Shown here piece after piece: positions 6,952 to 13,452 of a stretch of DNA of 28,891 nt (position 1 is its first letter; each line of letters starts with the position of its first letter). The stretch is from Collinsella aerofaciens (GTDB lineage Bacteria; Actinomycetota; Coriobacteriia; Coriobacteriales; Coriobacteriaceae): the NCBI GenBank assembly GCA_905213325.1, contig CAJMHW010000026.1, positions 1 through 28,891 on the forward strand. The letters run 5' to 3'. The notes beneath the pieces were generated by a model that was given only the letters and a program-made list of their open reading frames with translations, had not been told where the DNA came from and ran no database searches. The translations under genes were made by a program, and so were the position numbers.

Positions 6952-8043
6952 ATGGATACCCTCAACGATCTAAATGAGCGCGTCGACGCCTTCGTCGGCA
7001 CCAGCTCCTTCGACACGCCTGCCGCGGCAAACGACCAAGCTCCCATCGATGTGCCCGCCGAGGTTCACGAGGACATCGTCGCCTCGGTCGATTTCTCCGA
7101 GGTCGAGCTCGCAGACGAGTTCACCGAGCCCCAGGTAGCCGTGACCCCCAACGGACTGCTCCCCATGGAGCCGCTGCCCATCGACGGGCGTCTGCGCAAG
7201 GCGGCCCTTCGCATGCCCGACGAGATCGAGGAGGCCAGCGGTTTTACGCTCTTCGGCCGACGCATCAAGTCGCTCATTTACACCACCGATGTCGCGGTTA
7301 TCCGCAACTCCAATGCCGATGCTATCTTTGCCGTTTACCCCTTCACGCCGCAGCCGGCCATTACGCAGGCGCTGCTGACCGTCGCCGAGTGCCCGGTCTT
7401 TGTAGGTGTGGGCGGCGGAACTACGACCGGTAAGCGCTCCGTGCAGATGGCAGCCGTCTCCGAGATGCAGGGCGCGGCGGGCTGCGTGGTCAACTCCCCC
7501 GCCACTGCCGAGATGGTCGAGCACATCACCAACATCGCCGACATCCCCGTCATCGCCACGGTTGTACGTTGCGACGATGATGCGCATGCCAAAGTGCGCG
7601 CCGGAGCCAAGATTCTCAACATCGCCGCCGGCAAGAACACGCCGCAGGTCCTGCGTGAACTGCGCGAGCGCTATCCCAACCTGCCGCTCATCGCGCCGGG
7701 CGGCAAGACGCCCGAGAGCATCCGTGAAACCATCGCCGCCGGCGCCAACGCCATCATCTGGACGCCGCTTTCGGCACAGCAGCTACAGACCGACATGATG
7801 CAGCGTTATCGCAAGATGAAGGAAGACGCCACACCTGTCATCTCGCGCGACGATGTACCCATTATCGACCAGGTCGCCGCCGCCGAGGTCAGCCAGGTCG
7901 AGAACATGAATCCCGATGTGCCGATTCCCGACGAAGTCATCGAGCGCGTCGCTTCAATCCACGAGCGCGTCGAGGAGCATCGCGCCAACCGCGGCCTCAA
8001 GCCGTCACTGCACGGCTTCTTCTTCCGCGGAAAGAAACGCTAG
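6952..8043 (+). CDS. TIM-barrel-like protein of unknown function
   Basis: The 363-residue product has an acidic, low-complexity N-terminus (about 1-65) and then alternating hydrophobic strands and helices: VFVGVGGGTTTGKRS (149-163), GCVVNSPATAEMVEHI (177-192), DIPVIATVV (197-205), AGAKILNIAAGKNTP (217-231), LPLIAPGGKTPESI (244-257) and GANAIIWTPL (264-273). The last glycine-rich loops resemble the phosphate-binding strands of KDPG-aldolase or tryptophan-pathway barrels. A conserved CDDD follows strand five. No catalytic signature is recognised, so the substrate is unknown. The ribosome-binding site is weak. A good terminator follows at 8056. Confidence 0.6.
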   Translation: MDTLNDLNERVDAFVGTSSFDTPAAANDQAPIDVPAEVHEDIVASVDFSEVELADEFTEPQVAVTPNGLLPMEPLPIDGRLRKAALRMPDEIEEASGFTLFGRRIKSLIYTTDVAVIRNSNADAIFAVYPFTPQPAITQALLTVAECPVFVGVGGGTTTGKRSVQMAAVSEMQGAAGCVVNSPATAEMVEHITNIADIPVIATVVRCDDDAHAKVRAGAKILNIAAGKNTPQVLRELRERYPNLPLIAPGGKTPESIRETIAAGANAIIWTPLSAQQLQTDMMQRYRKMKEDATPVISRDDVPIIDQVAAAEVSQVENMNPDVPIPDEVIERVASIHERVEEHRANRGLKPSLHGFFFRGKKR

Positions 8044-8055
8044 CCGCAACAGCAA

Positions 8056-8093
8056 GGCCCGCCCCACAAACGTGAGGCGGGCCGTTATCGTTT
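8056..8093 (+). terminator. Intrinsic terminator after the TIM-barrel gene
   Basis: GGCCCGCC (8056-8063) pairs with GGCGGGCC (8076-8083), followed by a T-containing tail to about 8093. It lies 12 bases after the stop codon and faces the convergent DegV gene. Confidence 0.65.
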
Positions 8094-8124
8094 GAGCAAT
8101 CATGCAGCGACGTGATGGGGCAAA

Positions 8125-9015
8125 TTAATCCACGCGCTTGTCGCCCATAAAGAAGAGCGCCACCGTACCAGGTCCGGTATGCGAGCCAATCAGAGTACCG
8201 ATGTCATTGATCTCAATCTTGCCTTTAAGCTGCGGAACCTGTTCCTCAATCAGCGCCGCAACTGCCTCGGCATCCTCGCGGCACGCCGAGTGCGACATGA
8301 TGCACTTACCCGAATAATCCGCACCGTCCTGCACGTGTGCCATCATGGTCTTGGCCATCTCGGAAATCGCGCGCTTCTTAGTGCGAATCTTCTCACATGG
8401 TGACAGCTTGCCGTCGCAATCGACCGTCATAAGCGGGCAAATCTTAAGCGCCGTGCCGATGATCGCGCTCGCGGCCGAAATGCGACCGCCGCGCAGGTAG
8501 CTCGACAGATCGGTCGAGAAGAACCAGTGGTGCAGGTTGAGTTTGTGCTCCTCGATCCAGGCAGCCGTCTCGTCGAGTGAAGCCCCGCTATCGCGCACGT
8601 CGGCGGCATATTCCAGCAACAGGCCAAAGCCCGAAGACGCCGCCAGCGAATCGACGACGCGCACCTTGCCGCCCTGGGGATAGCGATCCGCGAGCATCTG
8701 CGCCGCAACGCAGGCCGATCCATACGTGCCCGAAATGCCCGACGACAACGTCAGGTGCAGCACGTCTTTACCCTCGGCAACAAACGGCTCCCAAAACTCC
8801 TCGTACTCACCCACGCTCACCTGAGACGTCTTGGGCATGGCGCCCGCGGCAATCTGGGCAAAAAACTTGTCCGGCGTAATCGACTGATACAGATCGTCCG
8901 TATAGACAACATCGTCGATCTCGTAATGAAAACACACGACAGGGATATTGCGCGACGCAAAGAACTCACGGGTTCGGTCGGCGGCGGATTCACAGGTCAG
9001 GACAAAATCACTCAT
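8125..9015 (-). CDS. DegV family fatty-acid-binding protein
   Basis: DegV/FakB proteins bind a fatty acid and present it to the FakA kinase. This 296-residue protein starts MSDFVLTCESAADRT, the standard N-terminal strand, and has LTLSSGISGTYGSACVAAQML, the family's ligand-binding serine/glycine stretch, followed by VRVVDSLAASSGFG. The C-terminal GTLIGSHTGPGTVALFFMG is also typical. The ATG at 9013-9015 is preferred because AAGGAG lies six bases upstream; the frame continues to 9033. FakA is not in the window. It stands alone, convergent with the upstream gene and divergent from fbp. Confidence 0.93.
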   Translation of the reverse strand: MSDFVLTCESAADRTREFFASRNIPVVCFHYEIDDVVYTDDLYQSITPDKFFAQIAAGAMPKTSQVSVGEYEEFWEPFVAEGKDVLHLTLSSGISGTYGSACVAAQMLADRYPQGGKVRVVDSLAASSGFGLLLEYAADVRDSGASLDETAAWIEEHKLNLHHWFFSTDLSSYLRGGRISAASAIIGTALKICPLMTVDCDGKLSPCEKIRTKKRAISEMAKTMMAHVQDGADYSGKCIMSHSACREDAEAVAALIEEQVPQLKGKIEINDIGTLIGSHTGPGTVALFFMGDKRVD

Positions 9016-9043
9016 ATGAGGCTCCTTACTCATTGCTGCGCAA

Positions 9044-9053
9044 ATTATCGCAC
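9044..9053 (-). promoter_or_regulatory. Possible extended -10 promoter of the DegV gene
   Basis: On the minus strand the sequence reads GTGCGATAAT, about 30 bases before the DegV start. It is the same 10-mer as before the MetRS-like gene. The -35 region is poor. Confidence 0.35.
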
Positions 9054-9278
9054 AGTGAGCCTACATACGGTACATATGTCCACTATTTACCAAATCGAAC
9101 CAAAAATAGCGAACATCTTTACCACCATCGTCTCCACCGACCCCACGCATAAATATCTGAGAAAACACCCTCTGTTGTCTCCACTCAACCGCCATATCTA
9201 CCTCAACTAAATCGATTTACCAAACCGTTCAGCCGACAATTCAGCCGCTGGCGCAAAATCGAAACAAAAGCGGCGCAT

Positions 9279-9308
9279 ACTGATAAACGTTTGACGCTGT
9301 TTATCAGT
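9279..9308. promoter_or_regulatory. 10-bp inverted repeat upstream of fbp, operator candidate
   Basis: ACTGATAAAC (9279-9288) and GTTTATCAGT (9299-9308) are perfect reverse complements separated by 10 bases. This is a classic dimeric-repressor layout. It ends 27 bases before the fbp ATG. A possible promoter (TCGAAA at 9259, GATAAA at 9282, 17-base spacing) would overlap the left arm, as expected for an operator. Confidence 0.45.
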
Positions 9309-9335
9309 TTTACCAGCCCCATCGGAAGGTGTTTC

Positions 9336-11252
9336 ATGGTCGCATTCGATCGCAACCCGCAAGACTTCAAGTATCTGCGCCTGCTGTCGAGACAGTTCCC
9401 CACCGAACAATCCGCATTTACCGAGATTATCAACCTCTCGGCCATCCTCAACCTACCCAAGGGCACCGAGCATTTTATGAGCGACGTGCACGGCGAGTAC
9501 GAAGCCTTTATGCACATCCTCAACAACTGCTCGGGCGTCGTGCGCGAACATGTCGACGAGATCTTTGGCGACACGCTCACCTTTGACGAAAAGGGCGAGC
9601 TGTGCACGCTCATCTACTACCCGCGCGAGAAGATCGAGCTGGTCCGCAGCCAGCGCGAGGACTCGCCCACCTGGTACAAGACGATGCTTGACCAGCTCAT
9701 CATGGTCGCTCGCTCGCTTTCAAGCCGCTACACGCGCTCCAAGGTGCGTAAGGCCATCCCGCGCGACTACGCCTATATCATCGACGAGTTGTTGCACACG
9801 CACCCGGACGAGAACAACTATCGCGTGCGCTATCACGAGCGCATCGTGGAGTCCATCCTGGAGACCGCCAGCGCCGACGACTTTATCGAGTCGCTCGCTT
9901 CGCTCATCAAGCGCCTGGCCGTCGACCACCTGCACCTGGTGGGCGATATCTTCGACCGCGGCGGCGGCGCGGCCAAGATTATGGACCGCCTGCTCACCTA
10001 CCATTCGCTCGACATCCAGTGGGGCAACCACGACCTGCTGTGGATGGGCGCTGCGGCCGGTGAGCCCGCCTGCATCGCCACGGTATTGCGCAACAACCTA
10101 CGCTACGACAACTACGAGATCTTGGAGAATGACTACGGTATCTCGCTGCGTGAGCTTGTCGCCTTTGCCGATGCCACCTACACCGCCGGTGAGTCCATCA
10201 CCCCGCTGATCAAGGCCATCAACGTGCTGCTCTTTAAGCTCGAGGGCCAGATTATCCAGCGCCACCCCGAGTTCGATATGACCAACCGCCTGTTACTCGA
10301 CAAGATCGAACACGACACCGGCACGGTAACGCTCGCCGACGGCAGCGTGTGGCCGCTCACGACCAACGACTTCCCCACCGTCGACCCGGCGGACCCCTAT
10401 ACGCTCACGCCCCAGGAGCAGCACATCATCGACAAGCTCGTGTCCGAGTTTGTCACCGCCGATCACCTGCATCGCCATATCGATTTCCTCTATTCCCACG
10501 GCTCGATGTACAAGGTCGCCAACGGCAACCTGCTCTTCCACGGCTGCGTTCCGCTCAACGAAGACGGCACCTTTAGCAGCATGAACTGTCTGGGCACCTG
10601 GCACGCCGGGCGCGATTATCTCGATTTTTGCGACCACATCGCCCGCCGCGCCTGGCGCGTGGGCGACCGCGACGCTCTCGACTGGATGTGGTACCTGTGG
10701 ATTGGCTTTAACTCGCCCGCCAGCGGACGCCTGGTGCGTACCTTTGAGCGCGCCTATATCGCCGATAAGAGCACCTGGGTCGAGCCGATGGACCCATACT
10801 TTACGCTTACCAAGTCGCCCTCGGTCTGCGACGACATCATGCGCGAGTTTGGCGTCGCGCCCATGGCATGTTCGCCGACCGGCCACATCATCAACGGCCA
10901 CACGCCCGTTAAAACCACCAAGGGTGAGCAGCCCATCCGCGCCGAGGGCAAGCTACTGGTCATCGATGGCGGCTTCTGCCGCGCTTACCATCCCAAGACG
11001 GGCATCGCCGGCTATACGCTCATCTCGAGCTCGCGCGGCTGCCGCCTCAAGTCGCACCGGGCCTTTACGACAGTCGCCGAGGCACTCACGCGCAACGTGG
11101 ACATCGAGAGCGAGACCAACCGTTTTGACCAAGCAGACCGTCGCCGCATGGTGAGCGACACCGATACTGGCGCCAAGATTCGCAGCCAGATCCAGGACCT
11201 GCGCCAGCTGCTCGATGCATATAGAAACGGTGCTATCGAGGAGCGCGCCTAG
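9336..11252 (+). CDS. fbp: Fructose-1,6-bisphosphatase, class III
   Basis: The 638-residue enzyme hydrolyses fructose-1,6-bisphosphate to fructose-6-phosphate for gluconeogenesis. It belongs to the Firmicutes-type class III, a large calcineurin-like metallophosphatase. Metal-binding blocks are visible: SDVHGEYEAF (49-58), GDIFDRGGG (203-211) and WGNHDLLWMG (229-238). A NGHTPVKTTKGEQPIRAEGK block and VIDGGFCRAYH near the C-terminus complete the fold. Length matches the family (about 640-670). AAGGTG lies just before the ATG at 9336; the frame is open from a TTG at 9291, but that start lies in the palindrome. Two GtrA genes follow on the same strand after a structured spacer. Confidence 0.96.
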   Translation: MVAFDRNPQDFKYLRLLSRQFPTEQSAFTEIINLSAILNLPKGTEHFMSDVHGEYEAFMHILNNCSGVVREHVDEIFGDTLTFDEKGELCTLIYYPREKIELVRSQREDSPTWYKTMLDQLIMVARSLSSRYTRSKVRKAIPRDYAYIIDELLHTHPDENNYRVRYHERIVESILETASADDFIESLASLIKRLAVDHLHLVGDIFDRGGGAAKIMDRLLTYHSLDIQWGNHDLLWMGAAAGEPACIATVLRNNLRYDNYEILENDYGISLRELVAFADATYTAGESITPLIKAINVLLFKLEGQIIQRHPEFDMTNRLLLDKIEHDTGTVTLADGSVWPLTTNDFPTVDPADPYTLTPQEQHIIDKLVSEFVTADHLHRHIDFLYSHGSMYKVANGNLLFHGCVPLNEDGTFSSMNCLGTWHAGRDYLDFCDHIARRAWRVGDRDALDWMWYLWIGFNSPASGRLVRTFERAYIADKSTWVEPMDPYFTLTKSPSVCDDIMREFGVAPMACSPTGHIINGHTPVKTTKGEQPIRAEGKLLVIDGGFCRAYHPKTGIAGYTLISSSRGCRLKSHRAFTTVAEALTRNVDIESETNRFDQADRRRMVSDTDTGAKIRSQIQDLRQLLDAYRNGAIEERA

Positions 11253-11258
11253 CACCAC

Positions 11259-11313
11259 CCGCGGGGATTGGCTAAACTTGCTAAGTTTGTCATCCCCGCG
11301 GCGCTTCGGCGCC
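11259..11313 (+). promoter_or_regulatory. Structured spacer between fbp and gtrA1
   Basis: CCGCGGGGAT (11259-11268) pairs perfectly with ATCCCCGCGG (11292-11301) and encloses a second stem, AAACTT-gct-AAGTTT (11274-11288). It is overlapped by a third hairpin with a UUCG tetraloop, GGCGC-TTCG-GCGCC (11300-11313). No T-run follows. It ends 17 bases before the gtrA1 start and could control read-through or translation. Confidence 0.5.
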
Positions 11314-11330
11314 AGCTTAAGGCAGGTACC

Positions 11331-11726
11331 ATGCAAAAGCTCCTTGCGCAGATCATGAAATTTGGCGTCGTCGGTGTCATTGCCACGGTTATCGACTTTG
11401 GCATTATGAATCTGCTCCACTACGGTCTGGGCCTCAACATCCTAATCGCCAACACCAGCGGCTTTATCATCTCGCTCATCTTTAACTACCTCGCAAGCAT
11501 GAAATACGTGTTTGCGCACAAGGAAGGCATGAGCCGCCGCCGCGAGTTCATCATCTTTGTCGTGCTGTCCGTAATCGGTTTGGCGCTCAACGACGGTATC
11601 GTGCTGACACTCAACGCCGGTCTGGGGCTCGAGGCCAATATCGCCAAGATCTGCGCCACCGCGCTTGTCATGGTCTACAACTTTGTGACCCGCAAGATCT
11701 TCCTGGAGGGCGACGAGACAAAATAG
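11331..11726 (+). CDS. GtrA-like membrane protein 1
   Basis: The 131-residue product has four transmembrane helices and the family core KFGVVGVIATVIDFG, then IFNYLASMKYVFAHKEGMS and a C-terminal YNFVTRKIFLEG. GtrA proteins help move polyprenyl-linked sugars across the membrane for glycosylating surface polymers. The ATG at 11331 is preferred; the frame extends to a TTG at 11268 inside a hairpin. No GtrB-type glycosyltransferase is in the window. It is closely similar to the next GtrA gene, so the pair looks like a tandem duplication. Co-transcription with fbp is possible. Confidence 0.88.
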   Translation: MQKLLAQIMKFGVVGVIATVIDFGIMNLLHYGLGLNILIANTSGFIISLIFNYLASMKYVFAHKEGMSRRREFIIFVVLSVIGLALNDGIVLTLNAGLGLEANIAKICATALVMVYNFVTRKIFLEGDETK

Positions 11727-11752
11727 CTCGAAACCCCTGCAGCATTACGGCG

Positions 11753-11792
11753 CCCACGGACGACGCGCACTCAGCGCAGTATCGTCCGTGGG
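11753..11792 (+). terminator. Hairpin after gtrA1
   Basis: CCCACGGACGA (11753-11763) pairs with TCGTCCGTGGG (11782-11792), and GCGC/GCGC pairs inside. There is no clear T-run, so it may be a weak terminator or a processing site. Confidence 0.45.
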
Positions 11793-11809
11793 TGTCGCTC
11801 GTTTACGGG

Positions 11810-11848
11810 CAAATTTTCAACGTTTACGGATTAGCTCTTGAAAATTTG
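11810..11848. repeat. 11-bp inverted repeat before gtrA2
   Basis: CAAATTTTCAA (11810-11820) and TTGAAAATTTG (11838-11848) are exact reverse complements 17 bases apart. It is AT-rich, unlike the surrounding DNA, and about 100 bases before gtrA2. It could be an operator or part of a promoter. Confidence 0.45.
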
Positions 11849-11945
11849 ACGAGTTCGTATAGTTCTTGGCAAAGACCTTACGTTTCCCTTGCAAAAGATC
11901 TAAAGTATCCCCTGCTCGATTCATCAACGCATTGGATGTGATTAC

Positions 11946-12353
11946 GTGCGCAAGGCGCTGGCACAACCTCATACCAAGCAGTTCCTCAAGTTTGCCGTCG
12001 TGGGTCTTATCTCCTTTGGCATCGACTGGGGCATGCTCATTGCGCTCGTCGAGCTGTTCCACCTCGACTTTTTGATGAGCACCACGGTTTCGTTTATCAC
12101 GTCCGTCGTGGTCAACTACTGGCTCAGCATGAAGTACGTGTTCGACCACCGCGAGGGCATGAGCCGCAAGCGCGAGTTCACGATCTTCACCATCCTGTCG
12201 GTGATCGGCCTGGGCCTCAACGACCTGTACATGTTTGTGGGCGTCACGTTTTTGAGCATCGGCTACCAGGCCATGAAGGCCATCGCCACGTTCCTCGTCA
12301 CCTGGTACAACTACTTCAGCCGCCGCTTCTTCCTCGAGGGCGCACGGTCATAG
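11946..12353 (+). CDS. GtrA-like membrane protein 2
   Basis: The 135-residue product repeats the layout of the preceding gene: four helices with KFAVVGLISFGIDWG, VNYWLSMKYVFDHREGMS, SVIGLGLNDLYMF and YNYFSRRFFLEG. It probably acts as a small flippase or accessory for lipid-linked sugars. The start is a GTG at 11946 with a weak ribosome-binding site; no better start is seen. The gap of 219 bases with its own inverted repeat suggests a separate promoter. A textbook terminator follows. Confidence 0.85.
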   Translation: MRKALAQPHTKQFLKFAVVGLISFGIDWGMLIALVELFHLDFLMSTTVSFITSVVVNYWLSMKYVFDHREGMSRKREFTIFTILSVIGLGLNDLYMFVGVTFLSIGYQAMKAIATFLVTWYNYFSRRFFLEGARS

Positions 12354-12379
12354 TCGATTCACTATTTGCTTGAATGTAT

Positions 12380-12414
12380 AACCGGTTGGAATTCCCGTTC
12401 CAACCGGTTTTTTT
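12380..12414 (+). terminator. Strong intrinsic terminator after gtrA2
   Basis: AACCGGTTGGAA (12380-12391) and TTCCAACCGGTT (12398-12409) form a perfect 12-bp stem with a 6-base loop, followed by a run of T. Confidence 0.92.
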
Positions 12415-12453
12415 GTTTGCAGAGAGACCCGGCGACCCAGTCCCATTCGCATG

Positions 12454-12491
12454 AAAAACGGGCGGTCCGGATGTTGGTCCGAACCGCCCGT
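12454..12491 (-). terminator. Intrinsic terminator of the DUF4430 operon
   Basis: On the minus strand ACGGGCGGTTCGGA pairs with TCCGGACCGCCCGT, with a T5 run immediately after. It lies about 25 bases after the stop of the small DUF4430 gene and back to back with the gtrA2 terminator. Confidence 0.85.
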
Positions 12492-12513
12492 CTGGCGCGC
12501 TATGTCGAGGCCT

Positions 12514-13443
12514 CTAGCCCGTTACGTAATACCAAACAACGTTGTCGCCATTGGAGAGAACGTAGTTACTGCAGGCCGTCATGGGCGTTGTGCCGTTGAC
12601 GGAGTACATCCAGCCGCTCGTGCCGCCGTACTGTTTCTCGGCCAAACCACCAATCGCGGAGACATACGTACCGTACGACGAGCCATGTGCGTTGACAGAA
12701 AGGCCCAGCGCGCACAGGGCATCGTAGACGGTAGCGCCTTCGTTAAAGGTAAAGGTGCCACCAGAGGACACAGGATTGCCCACAGAGCTCGATGTGACCG
12801 AAACCGTCACCGTAACGTAGCTAGGCTGCTGCGAGCTGCCCTGGTCGCCAGTAGAGGCGTTGCCGTTATCGGGGGCAGAAGATGCCCCGCTGGATGAGGA
12901 GGAGGCGCCAGGCGTAGAGCCGGCCCCGCCAGAAGAAGTCGAGTTCTGAGAAGTCGACTGATTGCCGTCGGTCTTTTTATTGCTGTTCTTCTCTCCAGAC
13001 TTCTTGCCATCCTTGTCTTCGGACTTTTTGCTATCCGAGCCCTTGTTTGATTCCTTGTCCGAAGACTCGGACTCCTTCTTAGAGTCAGATTTATCCGAAC
13101 CCTTAGACTCGTCGTTCGCACCATCCGAAGATTTGGAATCCTTGGAGCCAGCTTTACCCGAAGCGACGGTCGAGTCAGACCCCTTGGCGTCCTTCGCGAC
13201 GACGCTCTCCCCCGTCACGGTCTGAACGATCCAGTCAATGGACCAGGCGCCGCTCTCGGAAGGATGGACGAAGCCCAGCGATATGACAATTAGCGCAACG
13301 CACGCGGCGGTCAGGACGCCAGTAAGCGCCTTCCGTCGAGGGGCGGACGCCGCCGAAGCGGCGCCCTGTTGCTTTGCATCGTCGAACTGAATGAACGAGG
13401 AATTTGGTTGCTTGGGGTCAGCGTCCTTGGATTTATTGGACAC
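12514..13443 (-). CDS. Membrane-anchored DUF4430 (transcobalamin-like) protein
   Basis: The 309-residue product has a short cytoplasmic N-terminus, one transmembrane helix (about 39-59) and a long Ser/Asp/Lys-rich spacer (about 85-205) suited to crossing a cell wall. The C-terminal domain (about 208-309) contains FNEGATVYDALCALG, GTSGWMYSVNG and LSNGDNVVWYYV, the pattern of DUF4430, a beta-grasp fold like the C-terminal domain of animal transcobalamin. A GTG at 13441-13443 with AGGTGAGG upstream is chosen over a GTG at 13452. The ribosome-binding site overlaps the stop of the large upstream gene. A B12 riboswitch heads the operon, which supports a corrinoid-binding role (inference). Confidence 0.85.
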   Translation of the reverse strand: MSNKSKDADPKQPNSSFIQFDDAKQQGAASAASAPRRKALTGVLTAACVALIVISLGFVHPSESGAWSIDWIVQTVTGESVVAKDAKGSDSTVASGKAGSKDSKSSDGANDESKGSDKSDSKKESESSDKESNKGSDSKKSEDKDGKKSGEKNSNKKTDGNQSTSQNSTSSGGAGSTPGASSSSSGASSAPDNGNASTGDQGSSQQPSYVTVTVSVTSSSVGNPVSSGGTFTFNEGATVYDALCALGLSVNAHGSSYGTYVSAIGGLAEKQYGGTSGWMYSVNGTTPMTACSNYVLSNGDNVVWYYVTG

Positions 13444-13452
13444 AGCCCTCAC

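Larger units (their letters stand above)
9016..9335. other. Gene-free divergent region between degV and fbp
   Basis: This stretch is clearly AT-richer than its surroundings. It holds a likely extended -10 for the DegV gene on the minus strand (GATAAT at 9044-9049). It also holds an ACATATGT palindrome at 9072-9079, a near-identical 13-base direct repeat (ATTTACCAAAtCG at 9085-9097, ATTTACCAAAcCG at 9215-9227) and a strong palindrome just before fbp. No credible coding region is seen. Confidence 0.5.

Noticed and set aside
11268..11330. TTG start for gtrA1
   Set aside because: It lies within the structured spacer and adds residues before the usual GtrA N-terminus.
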